Positions 24,977 through 34,488 of a DNA stretch of 64,000 nucleotides are shown piece by piece (the first letter of the stretch is position 1; every line of letters starts with the position of its first letter). The stretch comes from Chitinophaga terrae (ex Kim and Jung 2007) (lineage in GTDB: Bacteria; Bacteroidota; Bacteroidia; Chitinophagales; Chitinophagaceae), in assembly GCF_900107795.1 (NCBI RefSeq), contig NZ_FNRL01000015.1, positions 1-64,000 of the forward strand. Reading direction: 5' to 3'. The translations under genes were made by a program, and so were the position numbers. The notes beneath the pieces are model-generated. The model was not told the DNA's origin. It saw only the letters and a list, made by a program, of their open reading frames with translations, and did no database searches.

Positions 24977-27900
24977 TTACGCATGATGTGCTTCCTCGTG
25001 GTGAGCAGATTCTGCTTTCGGAGCTGCATCTTTGTTTCTGATCTTAGCCAGGTAGTTGATGTTAGGTAATGTATGCGTTTCTTCCAACACATAGTATAAC
25101 CTGTCTGTCTGTTGTTCGTTACGGATTTTGAAGATTTCGCTGTTCTTATCGTTCACGTTACCAAATACGATCGCACCTGCGCTACATGCCTGCTGACATG
25201 CGGTTTTAGCTGCTCCGTCTTTCAGCGGGTGACCTTCTTTCTTAGCCTGCAGTTTAGCATCCTGTAAACGTTGTACGCAGAAAGAACATTTTTCCATTAC
25301 ACCACGGCTACGAACCACTACATCAGGGTTCAGCACCATACGTGTCAGGTTATCGTTCATATCAGCTACATCGTACAGGTTGTTTTCAAAGCTATCAGCA
25401 CCGTTCCAGTCTCTCCAGTTCAGGCGACGTACTTTATAAGGACAGTTGTTAGCGCAGTAACGAGTACCAATGCAACGGTTGTAAGCCATCTGGTTAATAC
25501 CTTCGTTGCTATGGTTAGTAGCACCTACCGGGCAAACGTTTTCGCAAGGCGCGTTGTCGCAATGCTGGCATAGCATCGGTTGGAATACTACTTCAGGGTT
25601 GTCTGTATCTCCGCTGAAATAACGGTCGATACGGAGCCAGTGCATTTCGTGTCCTTTCGCTACTTCATCTTTACCAACTACAGAAACATTGTTCTCTGCC
25701 TGGCAAGCTATGGTACAAGCACCACAACCGAAGCAGGAGTTGAGGTCGATAGACATACCCCATTTAATACCCTGGTATTCGTAGTTAGGGTAGAGGGTAG
25801 CGTCTTTACGGAAGTCAGGACCGAATTTTTTCAGTTCATTCCTATCTTCATTTACCTCTTTAGGGTTCCTGATGAACTCTGCCAGGGTAGTTTCTTTAAC
25901 GATAGGACGACCTTCGTAGCTATTGTGAGTTTGGGTTGAAGCAACCGGGTATTTGCTACCTGTAGCTTCAACGCTGGCGTCTGTACTGAAATAATCGAAA
26001 GTCTGGCCATTAAAGCTTACAAAAGGATAAGCGTTTTTACCGATACCACCGGCTGCTTTACCTGTATTAGCGCTGCGACCATAACCCACCGCGATAGCAA
26101 TTACATCCGGGTGGATACCTGGTACGATCAGCAACGGCAATTCAACTTCTTTGCCATTAGCTTTAATTTTCAATACTTTCCTTTCAACATGGATCTCGTA
26201 GTCATCACCCAGTTCAGTAGAGAATTTCTGTGCCAGTGTATTGGAAATACAAGCATAGTTATCCCAGGTTGCACGGGTGATCGGATCTGGCATTTCCTGT
26301 AACCAAGGGTTGTTTGCCAGCCTACCGTTTCCGATAGCTACTTTTTCGTATAATACCAATTCGTAGGTACCGCCTTTCTTAGCGCTGTTGATCTTTGCAG
26401 CAGCGCCGGCAACATCGCCGGCAAAGCTAGCGCCGCTCAAAGCAGGGGCTGTAGCTGGTTCGATCACACCGTCCTGCAGTACTTTATCCCATGCAGACTG
26501 GTCGCCGCCCAGTTTCGCAACCCATTCGTTTTTCAGGTAATCTGCCCAGGTAGTGGTATTGCCACTCCAGGTTAACAGGGAATCCTGTACAGCGCGTGTT
26601 TTGAAGAGAGGGAGAATAGTAGGTTGAGTGAAGCTGTAGTAACCGGTTTTTGCTTCTGCATCGTTCCAGCTTTCGAGGAAGTGATGATCAGGAGCCTGGT
26701 ATTTGCACAGTTCAGTTGTTTCGTCGTTTCTTTCGTTGAAGGAAACAGCCAGTTTCACTTTCTTCAGACCTTCAACGAATTTAGGAGCGTCGTAGTAGTC
26801 ATAAGCCGGGTTAGCACCGTAAACCAGTACTGCTCCGATGCTGCCAGCGTTCATGTCTGCAACCAGTTTCGCCATCTCTGCGTCGTTACCCTGACGGTAG
26901 TTAGAAGGAGAAGCGAAATCGATAGTTGTACCGTTAGCGCCGATGATGTTGTTGATAGCGTTAACGATGATCTGAACGTTTACATCGTTGGAACCGCTTA
27001 CTACCAGTGATTTACCCTGGTTAGCTTTCAGTTCTTTAGCTGCTTTCTGGATACCGTCGGCCACTCGTTTATCGGCGATGGCAGGAGCGGTAACATTACC
27101 GCCAACTGCAGCCAGGAGGGCTAAAGCAACTGCACCAGCCTGAGAAGGGCGGTGAGTATATCTTTCGTCGGCATTTGCACCGGTAAGGCTCATTGTGCTT
27201 TCGAACACGAAATGTTTGGACATTTCAGGTTTCTTGGCATCGATCTTACGGGTTTTAGCGAATTGATCGCAGAATTCAGCAGGGTTCAGCCAGGTACCGA
27301 GGAAATCGGCGCCGAGGCTTACAATAACTTTTGCATTATCGAAACGGTAAGAAGGAATTACTCTTTTACCGTAAGAAGCTTCATTAGCAGCCAGCATACC
27401 GCTGTAAGACACGGCATCGTATACTACGTGGCGTGAGTTAGGGTATTTGGCGAGGAACTCACCTATCACTTTTTTAGTGGTAGGGCTGAGTAAAGTAGAA
27501 CTTAATAAAACAACAGGAGCACCGCCTAATCCGGACAGTGCTGCAGTTACTTGTTTATCCAATTCGGCCCATGTCGTTTCGGTACCGCCGATAGAAGGGT
27601 AACGAAGGCGGGCAGTATCATAAAGGCTCAGTACAGCGCCTTGAACTCTGGCTGTAGTTGAACCGTTAGTGATAGTAGATAAAGTATTTCCTTCCATTTT
27701 GATGGGGCGACCTTCGCGGGTTTTCACCACAACAGGCACGAATTCACCATCAATAGTATAAGAAGAAGCATAATAGTTGGCCACACCCGGGGTGATTTCC
27801 TCCGGTTTGTTAACGTAAGGAATAGCTTTTCTTACCGGTGTTTCACAGCTGGCAGCAATTGCAGCGGCAGCGGTAGTGAACCCCAGATATTTCAGAAAAT

Positions 27901-28039
27901 CCCTGCGGGGGGTAGTAGCATTTAACAGGCTTTCACTCTCGAACGGCAGCTCTTCACTGAATTCGTTCTTCACAATTTCCTGATGCGCATCGGTATTGTG
28001 CAACTCCTCCAAGCCTTTCCAATACTTTTTTTGCTCCAT
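24977..28039 (-). CDS. actB: Alternative complex III subunit ActB (iron-sulfur)
   Basis: A 1,020-residue periplasmic subunit fusing a molybdopterin-oxidoreductase-like domain (about residues 80-730, in this family without a molybdenum cofactor) to a ferredoxin-like domain near 770-980. The N-terminus has a Tat-type signal with PRRDFLKYLG, followed by AASC, which may be lipidated. Cysteine motifs for 3Fe-4S/4Fe-4S clusters are CFGCGACTIAC, CQHCDNAPCENVC, CIGTRYCANNC and CSFCVQRLQ with later CQQAC. The C-terminus is His-rich. Confidence 0.96.
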   Translation of the reverse strand: MEQKKYWKGLEELHNTDAHQEIVKNEFSEELPFESESLLNATTPRRDFLKYLGFTTAAAAIAASCETPVRKAIPYVNKPEEITPGVANYYASSYTIDGEFVPVVVKTREGRPIKMEGNTLSTITNGSTTARVQGAVLSLYDTARLRYPSIGGTETTWAELDKQVTAALSGLGGAPVVLLSSTLLSPTTKKVIGEFLAKYPNSRHVVYDAVSYSGMLAANEASYGKRVIPSYRFDNAKVIVSLGADFLGTWLNPAEFCDQFAKTRKIDAKKPEMSKHFVFESTMSLTGANADERYTHRPSQAGAVALALLAAVGGNVTAPAIADKRVADGIQKAAKELKANQGKSLVVSGSNDVNVQIIVNAINNIIGANGTTIDFASPSNYRQGNDAEMAKLVADMNAGSIGAVLVYGANPAYDYYDAPKFVEGLKKVKLAVSFNERNDETTELCKYQAPDHHFLESWNDAEAKTGYYSFTQPTILPLFKTRAVQDSLLTWSGNTTTWADYLKNEWVAKLGGDQSAWDKVLQDGVIEPATAPALSGASFAGDVAGAAAKINSAKKGGTYELVLYEKVAIGNGRLANNPWLQEMPDPITRATWDNYACISNTLAQKFSTELGDDYEIHVERKVLKIKANGKEVELPLLIVPGIHPDVIAIAVGYGRSANTGKAAGGIGKNAYPFVSFNGQTFDYFSTDASVEATGSKYPVASTQTHNSYEGRPIVKETTLAEFIRNPKEVNEDRNELKKFGPDFRKDATLYPNYEYQGIKWGMSIDLNSCFGCGACTIACQAENNVSVVGKDEVAKGHEMHWLRIDRYFSGDTDNPEVVFQPMLCQHCDNAPCENVCPVGATNHSNEGINQMAYNRCIGTRYCANNCPYKVRRLNWRDWNGADSFENNLYDVADMNDNLTRMVLNPDVVVRSRGVMEKCSFCVQRLQDAKLQAKKEGHPLKDGAAKTACQQACSAGAIVFGNVNDKNSEIFKIRNEQQTDRLYYVLEETHTLPNINYLAKIRNKDAAPKAESAHHEEAHHA

Positions 28040-28129
28040 GTTATATTAACGAGTTACGTTTATAAATTTTGATATCTTCTTTTGATTCTGAACACCGTAT
28101 AACCGGTGTTTCTAAATCTTAAATCCTTC

Positions 28130-29404
28130 CTAGTAGTGACATTTTTGACAGTCAGTACCACCAACCATTTCTACAGTCACGCTGTCGATCTTTCCTTCTT
28201 TAACTTGTTGATGAAGCTTTTCGAAGATGCTGTAATAGTTGTTATCTGCAAACTGTACTTGTGTAGTACGGTGGCAGTTAATACACCAGCCCATTGACAG
28301 GTCGGCAAACTGATGAACTTCGTCCATTTCAGTGATGGCGCCGTGGCAAGTCTGACATTGTTGTTTACCAGCCACTACGTGTTGAGAGTGGTTAAAGTAA
28401 ACGTGGTCTGGCAGGTTGTGGATCTTAGTCCATTCGATAGGTCTGCCTGGTTTGGTGTAAGCACCTTTCTCAGGATCCCAGCCTACGTAATCGTATAATT
28501 TTGCAATTTCAGCAGTACCATTCACTTTTTTACCTTCTGCTGTTACCAGTTCAGGGCCAGAGTATTCTTTAATGGCCTTGTGACAGTTCATACAGATGTT
28601 TTCAGAAGGGATCATAGCATGCTTGCTCTTCTCAGCGCCGGCGTGGCAGTACAAACAGCTGATCTGGTTGATACCTGCGTGTACTTTGTGGCTGTAGAAG
28701 ATAGGTTGTTCAGGCATGTAATCTTTCTGCCTACCTAAGTTAATTGCACCGTTAATGAGGAAATAACCGCCCACCATGAAGAGCACTAAGCTGATCAGTG
28801 CCAGGTAAGCTTTGTTCCTGTAGAAAGGAACTGGTTCAGGAGTAGCCTGGCCTTCTTTATCATTAGCCAACTTGTTAAGGTTGCTGTTGATCTGCATCAG
28901 GATAAGCGCTACAACTGCGAGAACCAGGGTGATGATACCGAACAGCAAGCTGTTGTCACCGCCTTCTTCCTTAGCAGCAGGAGCTCCGTCAGTAGGAGCA
29001 GTCTTATTGCCTCCTGGTGCTTTCGCTCCTTCAACTTTAATATACTCAAGGATATCATCGATATCCGCGTCCGAAAGACCGGCAAACGAAGGCATCTGCT
29101 GCTTGTTATACTCAGCAAATAGCTGGTTAGCATACTTGTCGCCTGATGCCAATACAGAAGCGGAGTTATGAATCCACTGATGTAATAACTTTCTATCAGA
29201 CCAACGTTCTTCTACCCCCGCTAAAGCAGGACCTGTCAGCTTTTTATGGACATTATGGCAGGATGCGCAGTTGGTTTGGAATAATGCTTTACCCTTCGCT
29301 GAGTCCGCAGCCTTAACAGAAGAAAACGGAATTACTATACTAGCGCATAGAATAAGCACACTCACAAAATGCTTGCGCAAAAGAATGGAAACACGACGAT
29401 ACAC
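28130..29404 (-). CDS. actA: Alternative complex III subunit ActA, six-haem form
   Basis: A 424-residue multihaem c-type cytochrome. An N-terminal signal/anchor leads into a monohaem domain (CASCH near residue 45) of ordinary cytochrome c type. Two more hydrophobic segments (near 150-170 and 198-220) precede the pentahaem domain with CLYCH, CMNCH, CQTCH, CINCH and CQKCH. Six CxxCH motifs are thus in one chain, where the classical ActA is pentahaem. The start is a GTG at 29404. It is the first gene of the cluster, about 47 bases behind the promoter at 29451-29483. Confidence 0.93.
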   Translation of the reverse strand: MYRRVSILLRKHFVSVLILCASIVIPFSSVKAADSAKGKALFQTNCASCHNVHKKLTGPALAGVEERWSDRKLLHQWIHNSASVLASGDKYANQLFAEYNKQQMPSFAGLSDADIDDILEYIKVEGAKAPGGNKTAPTDGAPAAKEEGGDNSLLFGIITLVLAVVALILMQINSNLNKLANDKEGQATPEPVPFYRNKAYLALISLVLFMVGGYFLINGAINLGRQKDYMPEQPIFYSHKVHAGINQISCLYCHAGAEKSKHAMIPSENICMNCHKAIKEYSGPELVTAEGKKVNGTAEIAKLYDYVGWDPEKGAYTKPGRPIEWTKIHNLPDHVYFNHSQHVVAGKQQCQTCHGAITEMDEVHQFADLSMGWCINCHRTTQVQFADNNYYSIFEKLHQQVKEGKIDSVTVEMVGGTDCQKCHY

Positions 29405-29450
29405 AGCCTATATAGTTTAGATTTGACCTAAAGTTTCTTAAAAGTGCCAG

Positions 29451-29483
29451 CAAAAATAAGACAGAATGTTGACAATTTTCAAA
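29451..29483 (-). promoter_or_regulatory. Promoter of the act-cox cluster
   Basis: On the minus strand TTTG (29480-29483) and a perfect -7 box TATTTTTG (29451-29458) with 21 bases between them, a close match to the Bacteroidota consensus. It is the best-matching promoter in the window and lies directly ahead of actA. Confidence 0.72.
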
Positions 29484-29852
29484 CAATTCAAAAAATTTAT
29501 TATCTACTTATTCGTCTGTTTTTCTATTTACAATCAGTGGAAAATTCGGCGAAAGTCTTACTGCTGGCTATTTTAACACCTCTGACATATCCTACCTTTC
29601 AAAACTTATTATTTTAATTGAAAGTTCATCCCCCATGTGGATAATAGTCTACATCATAATATGGCTCAAGGTTTCGGGGGATATAATTATAATATATGCT
29701 GATGAAAATAAGATAGTGGTCTCCTATATCCTGGGCATCATATATTATATATATACAGCGCAAACACACTTTTTAGTCCCGGAGACTCGTTAAATTTACC
29801 ATAATAACCTATCAGCCATCCAGAATGTTCAAACCTCTAAAAAAAACCTCGT
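29484..29852. other. AT-rich intergenic region between divergent actA and NlpE-like genes
   Basis: No gene is supported. The right part should hold the promoter of the lipoprotein gene; a weak -7 candidate TAAATTTA lies near 29791-29800. A 7-base complementary pair (ATCCCCC and GGGGGAT, about 50 bases apart) is seen in the middle but is too short to call. Stretches of alternating AT occur around 29740-29755. Confidence 0.5.
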
Positions 29853-30602
29853 ATGAAGAAAATCCTGTTACTGATAGGGCTATTCTCCCTCCCGGCATGC
29901 AATAGCCAAACGGCAAACAACGGCGCCGACAGTAGTAATACGACGAGTCTGCACCCTGCCGGACAGCCTCCCAAGTTAACCGGTACCTTCCAGGGCACCC
30001 TGCCCTGCGCCGACTGCCCCGGCATCAATTACCAGGTAACCCTGTTTGACGACCATACCTACAGCGAGCTAACCGCCTACCAGGGCAGGGGAATGAACCT
30101 GGCAACTGTGGAAAAGGGAACATGGAAACAATTGTCGGATTCTACGGTCCTGATCCAACGAAAGAAAGACAGCTCTTCCTTCCTCCTGTCTGACGGCCAC
30201 CTGCTGCTCCTGGACCCGAAAGGGCGCCGGATAGAAGGCGTACTGGCCAGCAATTATGTACTAAATGCGATAGAAGGGGGCGATAAACGCAAACTTTACG
30301 AACAAAAACGCCAGGAAGGCATCGAATTTACCGCTAATGGCAATGAACCCGGCTGGACGCTCGACATCGATCGCAAACAGATCACTTTCCGCGACATGAA
30401 CGGGGAAGAGATACAGACGGCTTTACCAGCTCCAAAACCTAACCTGGATACCTTAAAGGTGTATACCACTCCCAAGATCACCGTCAGTATCCGCAATACA
30501 TTATGTACCGACGATATGAGCGGGATAATGCGACCCAACACCGTACAAATAAACATAAAAGATAAAGTGTTCCAGGGCTGTGGCGAATACCTGGATAAAT
30601 AG
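29853..30602 (+). CDS. NlpE-like lipoprotein with COG3650-like C-terminal domain
   Basis: A 249-residue lipoprotein with lipobox LPAC at residue 16. The N-terminal domain (about 40-145) is NlpE-like: GTFQGTLPCADCPGINYQV contains the family CxxC. The C-terminal domain (about 160-249) begins FTANGNEPGWTLDID and has two further cysteines (LCTDDMSG and QGCGEYL), resembling the small domain often found in such lipoproteins. NlpE in E. coli signals surface and copper stress; here the role is unknown. Confidence 0.82.
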   Translation: MKKILLLIGLFSLPACNSQTANNGADSSNTTSLHPAGQPPKLTGTFQGTLPCADCPGINYQVTLFDDHTYSELTAYQGRGMNLATVEKGTWKQLSDSTVLIQRKKDSSSFLLSDGHLLLLDPKGRRIEGVLASNYVLNAIEGGDKRKLYEQKRQEGIEFTANGNEPGWTLDIDRKQITFRDMNGEEIQTALPAPKPNLDTLKVYTTPKITVSIRNTLCTDDMSGIMRPNTVQINIKDKVFQGCGEYLDK

Positions 30603-30638
30603 GAGTGGCAACAAATTTTCATACTCCTTTCAAATAAT

Positions 30639-30646
30639 TACCTTTG
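30639..30646 (+). promoter_or_regulatory. purN: -7 element of purN
   Basis: Perfect TACCTTTG. It contains the upstream in-frame TTG (30644), so translation must start further on. This supports the TTG at 30677. Confidence 0.62.
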
Positions 30647-30676
30647 CACCTTTGCGAGCCATTAAAACAATTTCTT

Positions 30677-31246
30677 TTGAAAAATATCGCCATTTTCGCA
30701 TCTGGTACAGGAAGTAACGCTCAAAAAATCATAGACCACTTCAGACATTCGGATATTGCCAGGGTAACTTTGATCGTGTGCAACAAACCCGGCGCCGGGG
30801 TATTGCAAATTGCTGAACGTGAGAATATTCCATCTGTCTTAATAGATAAAACCGCCTTTTTTAATTCAGATACTTATATAAAAGTATTACAGGATGCAAA
30901 AATCGACCTGGTCGTGTTAGCTGGTTTCCTTTGGAAAGTGCCTGCCAACCTCGTACAGGCGTTCCCTAACCGCATTATCAATATACATCCTGCGCTTCTG
31001 CCTAAATTTGGCGGGAAAGGAATGTATGGTCATTTTGTGCATGAAGCTGTGATCGCAGCCGGAGAAAAGGAAAGCGGTATTACCATCCACTTCGTGAATG
31101 AAAAATATGATGACGGAGAAACCATCTTGCAGGAGCGTTGTGAAATAACCGCCGACGACACGCCGGAAACCGTAGCCAAGAAGGTGCAGGCGCTGGAGCA
31201 TCGCTGGTTCCCGGTAATTGTGGAACGATTATTGTCAAAAATTTAA
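30677..31246 (+). CDS. purN: Phosphoribosylglycinamide formyltransferase 1 (GART)
   Basis: Purine synthesis enzyme that transfers a formyl group from 10-formyl-tetrahydrofolate to GAR. The start is a TTG at 30677, giving 189 residues beginning (M)KNIAIFASGTGSNAQ, the family N-terminus; there is no ATG in frame nearby. The substrate-binding and catalytic region includes HPALLPKFGGKGMYG with the catalytic Asn and His, and the later catalytic Asp lies in YDDGETILQ. The barrel gene follows after 32 bases and may share its transcript. Confidence 0.94.
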   Translation: MKNIAIFASGTGSNAQKIIDHFRHSDIARVTLIVCNKPGAGVLQIAERENIPSVLIDKTAFFNSDTYIKVLQDAKIDLVVLAGFLWKVPANLVQAFPNRIINIHPALLPKFGGKGMYGHFVHEAVIAAGEKESGITIHFVNEKYDDGETILQERCEITADDTPETVAKKVQALEHRWFPVIVERLLSKI

Positions 31247-31278
31247 GCATCAGACGCCGCTCTAACCCTAACAACTGT

Positions 31279-31947
31279 ATGAAAAAAACACTGACACTCT
31301 TTTGTTTTTTTTGCTTTATTATACTATCTGCCATAGCCCAGGATAGTACTAAAAAAGTTGGTCGAAGGGGTTACCTGAAGGTGAATCCTACGACCCTGAT
31401 CAATGAATTAGATATTTATCTTGAACAGGAAATTTCAGATAAGGTAAGCCTCGAATTCGGCATAAGCGGTATTTATACTGATTACCCTGATTATGTACTG
31501 GCAAAAAAGATCGATATAGGGCAGAAAAAGCCGGACGTTAGTACCAGCCAGTTTGTTGATGGCCGGGGGTTAGGATTCAGGTTCGGAACCAGGCTATATC
31601 TCTTTTCAAGAAAAACAAATATATCCAGGGCTGCCGGTACTTATTTTGAACCGGTGCTTTTCTTCAAAAAGATCTTCTACCCGAACGAAGACGTTACCTA
31701 TAACAATACCAATTATACCAATTCGGCCGACAAAAGCGTAGCTGGGCTGCAACTTTTAATCGGCCGGCAGTTCACCAAAGACAAATTCATACTTGATCCT
31801 TTCATCGGTATAGGGGTCAGGAGCAAGATCTATCAGTATAATACCTATCATTTCGACAACAACAATGTATCGCTTAACGATGGTAAAATGGTTAGCATCT
31901 TACCCAGCTTCCATTTCGGCGTGAAACTGGGATTAAGAACCTGGTAA
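31279..31947 (+). CDS. Small outer-membrane beta-barrel protein
   Basis: A 222-residue protein with a signal peptide (ends SAIAQ near residue 21) and an alternating-strand pattern ending in FHFGVKLGLRTW, a terminal-strand type seen in outer-membrane barrels. No specific family is recognised beyond a general resemblance to DUF3575-like proteins. It probably lies in one transcript with purN. It is convergent with the TonB receptor gene (6 bases apart). Confidence 0.65.
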   Translation: MKKTLTLFCFFCFIILSAIAQDSTKKVGRRGYLKVNPTTLINELDIYLEQEISDKVSLEFGISGIYTDYPDYVLAKKIDIGQKKPDVSTSQFVDGRGLGFRFGTRLYLFSRKTNISRAAGTYFEPVLFFKKIFYPNEDVTYNNTNYTNSADKSVAGLQLLIGRQFTKDKFILDPFIGIGVRSKIYQYNTYHFDNNNVSLNDGKMVSILPSFHFGVKLGLRTW

Positions 31948-31953
31948 ATCATC

Positions 31954-34416
31954 TCAGAACGGTACAATAATCTTTGCGCTCATATTTCTTCCCATATTAT
32001 ATATCCCGCTTCTTCCGTTAGGCGACTGGGAATAATATTCAAAATACTTAAGCCTGTTCATGTTCGACTGGTAGGCGACATCGCCAATATTCTCCACCTG
32101 CAGGAAAAGATCGAATAATACCTTCCCTTTTTTATTAACGACCGAACTCCCTGCGCCGGCGCTCAGTAATGTATATCCCGGGGTAAAGGTTTCAGAATCA
32201 TCTACCCCATAAAACTTTGACTGGTTGGCATATACATCAACTCCTGCACGTATATAGGCATTGCGCAAACAGCCAAGATCTTCCGGGGCAGAAACTTTTA
32301 CCTCCGAACGCCATTGGGTAGGGGGTATAAGCGGCAGGTAACGGGCTACATCCCCATATTGGGCGATCAATGTCTTATTCCTGTTCCGGCCCTGGGCGAT
32401 GGCAAGGTTGCTGCTGACAGTTAACCAGGGAAGCCGCTGCGGATGGATATTTACTCCTATCTCCGCGCCATACAGCCGCGCCGAAGATTGCTGGTAGCTG
32501 TAGGTAGTATTGCCCGGCACGATCACAACCGGGTTGCCGTTTCCATCGTATAGCCTTGCCTGGTAGATATACCCGCTGATACTGTTATGAAACAGGGCGA
32601 CATTAAGATCCAGGTCTTTCAGGGTTAACAGCATTCCAACATCTTCCTGTAAAGAAAATTCAGGATCAAAATTCCTGTTTCCCAGGTAAACGATATGAGC
32701 GCCAGGGTCGAGGCCATTAGACCCGATCTCGGTAATATTAGGCGCCCTGTACCCCCTGGCAATGTTAGCTTTCAGCAGGAGCCGCTCACTGATGTTCCAG
32801 GTAGCGCCCAAACTACCCGACAGCCCATTGTACCGGTGCCTGAAATACGGGAACTGCAATCTTGCACCCGCAGTATCGGGAGGGGATACACGCTTTTCCA
32901 GGCCATTGCTCTTATCTGGTCCGACGTAAAAGTCGTTCCATTCTATGAAGCGGTTATCGTACCTGATGCCGCCGGAAATATCTACCCGGCCGAAGGTCCG
33001 CTTCGCAAACAAAAATCCTCCTATATCAAATAACTGGTAATCGGGGATAGGGAAATCTGTTGCCTGCCTGGAGCGGTTAGTCTGGTACATGCCATTTATG
33101 CCTACCGTAGTTTCGATTCCTTTGATGGCAGGAAGATTATACCTGATATCATAGTTCAGGGTGTTGAGAACTACGTATAGCCCTGGCTGTTGGGGAAATT
33201 CGGGATGATTATATTCCCTTCGCCGGCTTTGTTGCAATGCCAGCATGGTTTGCAGGTTGCCTTCACCCAGCCTGAACGAGGTGTTGTTATAGATCCTGGC
33301 ATGCTGGATGCGTTGATGAAGAGGATTGAGGTCATATGTTTTCAGGCGGTTATCCGGTACCAGCGGGCGGTTCCTGATATCGTCATCTTCCAATACCTGG
33401 TAAGTAAATTTTCGGGTCAGGGAATCCCGGCTTCCATCAGGTATTTCCTGGGTGTTATCGTAATAGGTGACGCCGGATTGAGAATTACCCCATCGTTTAT
33501 CTACCCGCGCAAGCAGCGACAGGTTGTACTCGCGGAACGCGGTACCATATACAAAGCCATCCACTTTATTCTGGTAGTTGTGTGCAGCTTTCGCAGAGCC
33601 TCTCAAGAGATATTTCCAATCTTTCACCTGTTTGCCAAGGCTTACGGAAGTACCTATCATCCCGTTGTTTGAATGGTAATCTACCAGGGCAGTACCGGAA
33701 ATTTTCCCGGGATCGAGTGCCGGGAATTCGGGGATCATGTTAATTACTCCTGCCAGGGCATCGGAGCCGTAAGTCAGGCTGGCAGGGCCTTTAACCACTT
33801 CGACCCTTGTTACGCCATATTGGTCAATTTCAATACCGTGTTCATCTCCCCATTGCTGGCCTTCCTGCCTTACGCCATCATAAAGCGTGAGCACCCTGTT
33901 GTAACCTAAGCCGCGGATAAAGGGCTTGGAAATATTGGGCCCTGTGGTAACCGCGCTGATACCCGGCACTTCTTTGATAATAGCGTCGATGATATTGTTA
34001 TTCACATTCCTGTTCATCTCTTTCCTTCCAATTACGGCAAGCGGAATAGGGTTCTTTTTAATAACCGTAGCCTTGGAAACGCCAGTTACAATTACTTCGT
34101 TGAGTTTTGAGAGATCGGCTGTCAGCACAACTTTGCAATCCGCGGTTCTGCTGGCGGCAACCACAATTTTCTGTTTTTTCGGCTGAAAGCCGATAACAGA
34201 AAAATGAACATCATAAGTACCTGCAGGGATATCTTTCAATTCAAAAAATCCGTTGGCATCTGCCATTCCTCCTTTGTTGATAGCAGGAATATTAATTGTG
34301 GCAAGCGGGATGGCGCCTCCTTCTGAACTTCGCACAGTACCCCTGATGTGGCCGTTTTGTGCAAATACCAGATTAACAGTTAGTAGGTAAATAATAAGTG
34401 TAGAAAATAGTTTCAC
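31954..34416 (-). CDS. TonB-dependent receptor, probably for a metal
   Basis: Outer-membrane receptor of 820 residues. The start is a GTG at 34416, giving the signal peptide (M)KLFSTLIIYLLTVNLVFAQ; the frame reaches a TTG at 34449 that adds unrelated residues. A carboxypeptidase-D-like domain lies at about 25-105, the TonB box region near LNEVIVTG, the plug at about 120-240 (PFIRGLGYNRVLTLYDGVRQEG) and a 22-strand barrel to the end (IIVPF). It follows the MerC-like gene by 72 bases. The operator-like palindrome ahead of that gene and the nearby Fur-type regulator suggest metal-controlled uptake of zinc, iron or a metallophore. Confidence 0.93.
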   Translation of the reverse strand: MKLFSTLIIYLLTVNLVFAQNGHIRGTVRSSEGGAIPLATINIPAINKGGMADANGFFELKDIPAGTYDVHFSVIGFQPKKQKIVVAASRTADCKVVLTADLSKLNEVIVTGVSKATVIKKNPIPLAVIGRKEMNRNVNNNIIDAIIKEVPGISAVTTGPNISKPFIRGLGYNRVLTLYDGVRQEGQQWGDEHGIEIDQYGVTRVEVVKGPASLTYGSDALAGVINMIPEFPALDPGKISGTALVDYHSNNGMIGTSVSLGKQVKDWKYLLRGSAKAAHNYQNKVDGFVYGTAFREYNLSLLARVDKRWGNSQSGVTYYDNTQEIPDGSRDSLTRKFTYQVLEDDDIRNRPLVPDNRLKTYDLNPLHQRIQHARIYNNTSFRLGEGNLQTMLALQQSRRREYNHPEFPQQPGLYVVLNTLNYDIRYNLPAIKGIETTVGINGMYQTNRSRQATDFPIPDYQLFDIGGFLFAKRTFGRVDISGGIRYDNRFIEWNDFYVGPDKSNGLEKRVSPPDTAGARLQFPYFRHRYNGLSGSLGATWNISERLLLKANIARGYRAPNITEIGSNGLDPGAHIVYLGNRNFDPEFSLQEDVGMLLTLKDLDLNVALFHNSISGYIYQARLYDGNGNPVVIVPGNTTYSYQQSSARLYGAEIGVNIHPQRLPWLTVSSNLAIAQGRNRNKTLIAQYGDVARYLPLIPPTQWRSEVKVSAPEDLGCLRNAYIRAGVDVYANQSKFYGVDDSETFTPGYTLLSAGAGSSVVNKKGKVLFDLFLQVENIGDVAYQSNMNRLKYFEYYSQSPNGRSGIYNMGRNMSAKIIVPF

Positions 34417-34488
34417 CGTGCAATATTTTTCAACAAAACTATCATTCAAAACAATATTTGTCTAAATTATTTTTTAGACTAATCTAAA

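Noticed and set aside
17840..27436. Antisense frames up to 185 codons over the oxidase and act genes
   Set aside because: The minus-strand genes are highly conserved and fully explain the sequence; the plus-strand frames show no domains and no starts with promoters.
31279..31947. PorT-like type IX secretion component
   Set aside because: The protein has barrel character but none of the PorT landmarks that I know; I left it as an unassigned barrel.
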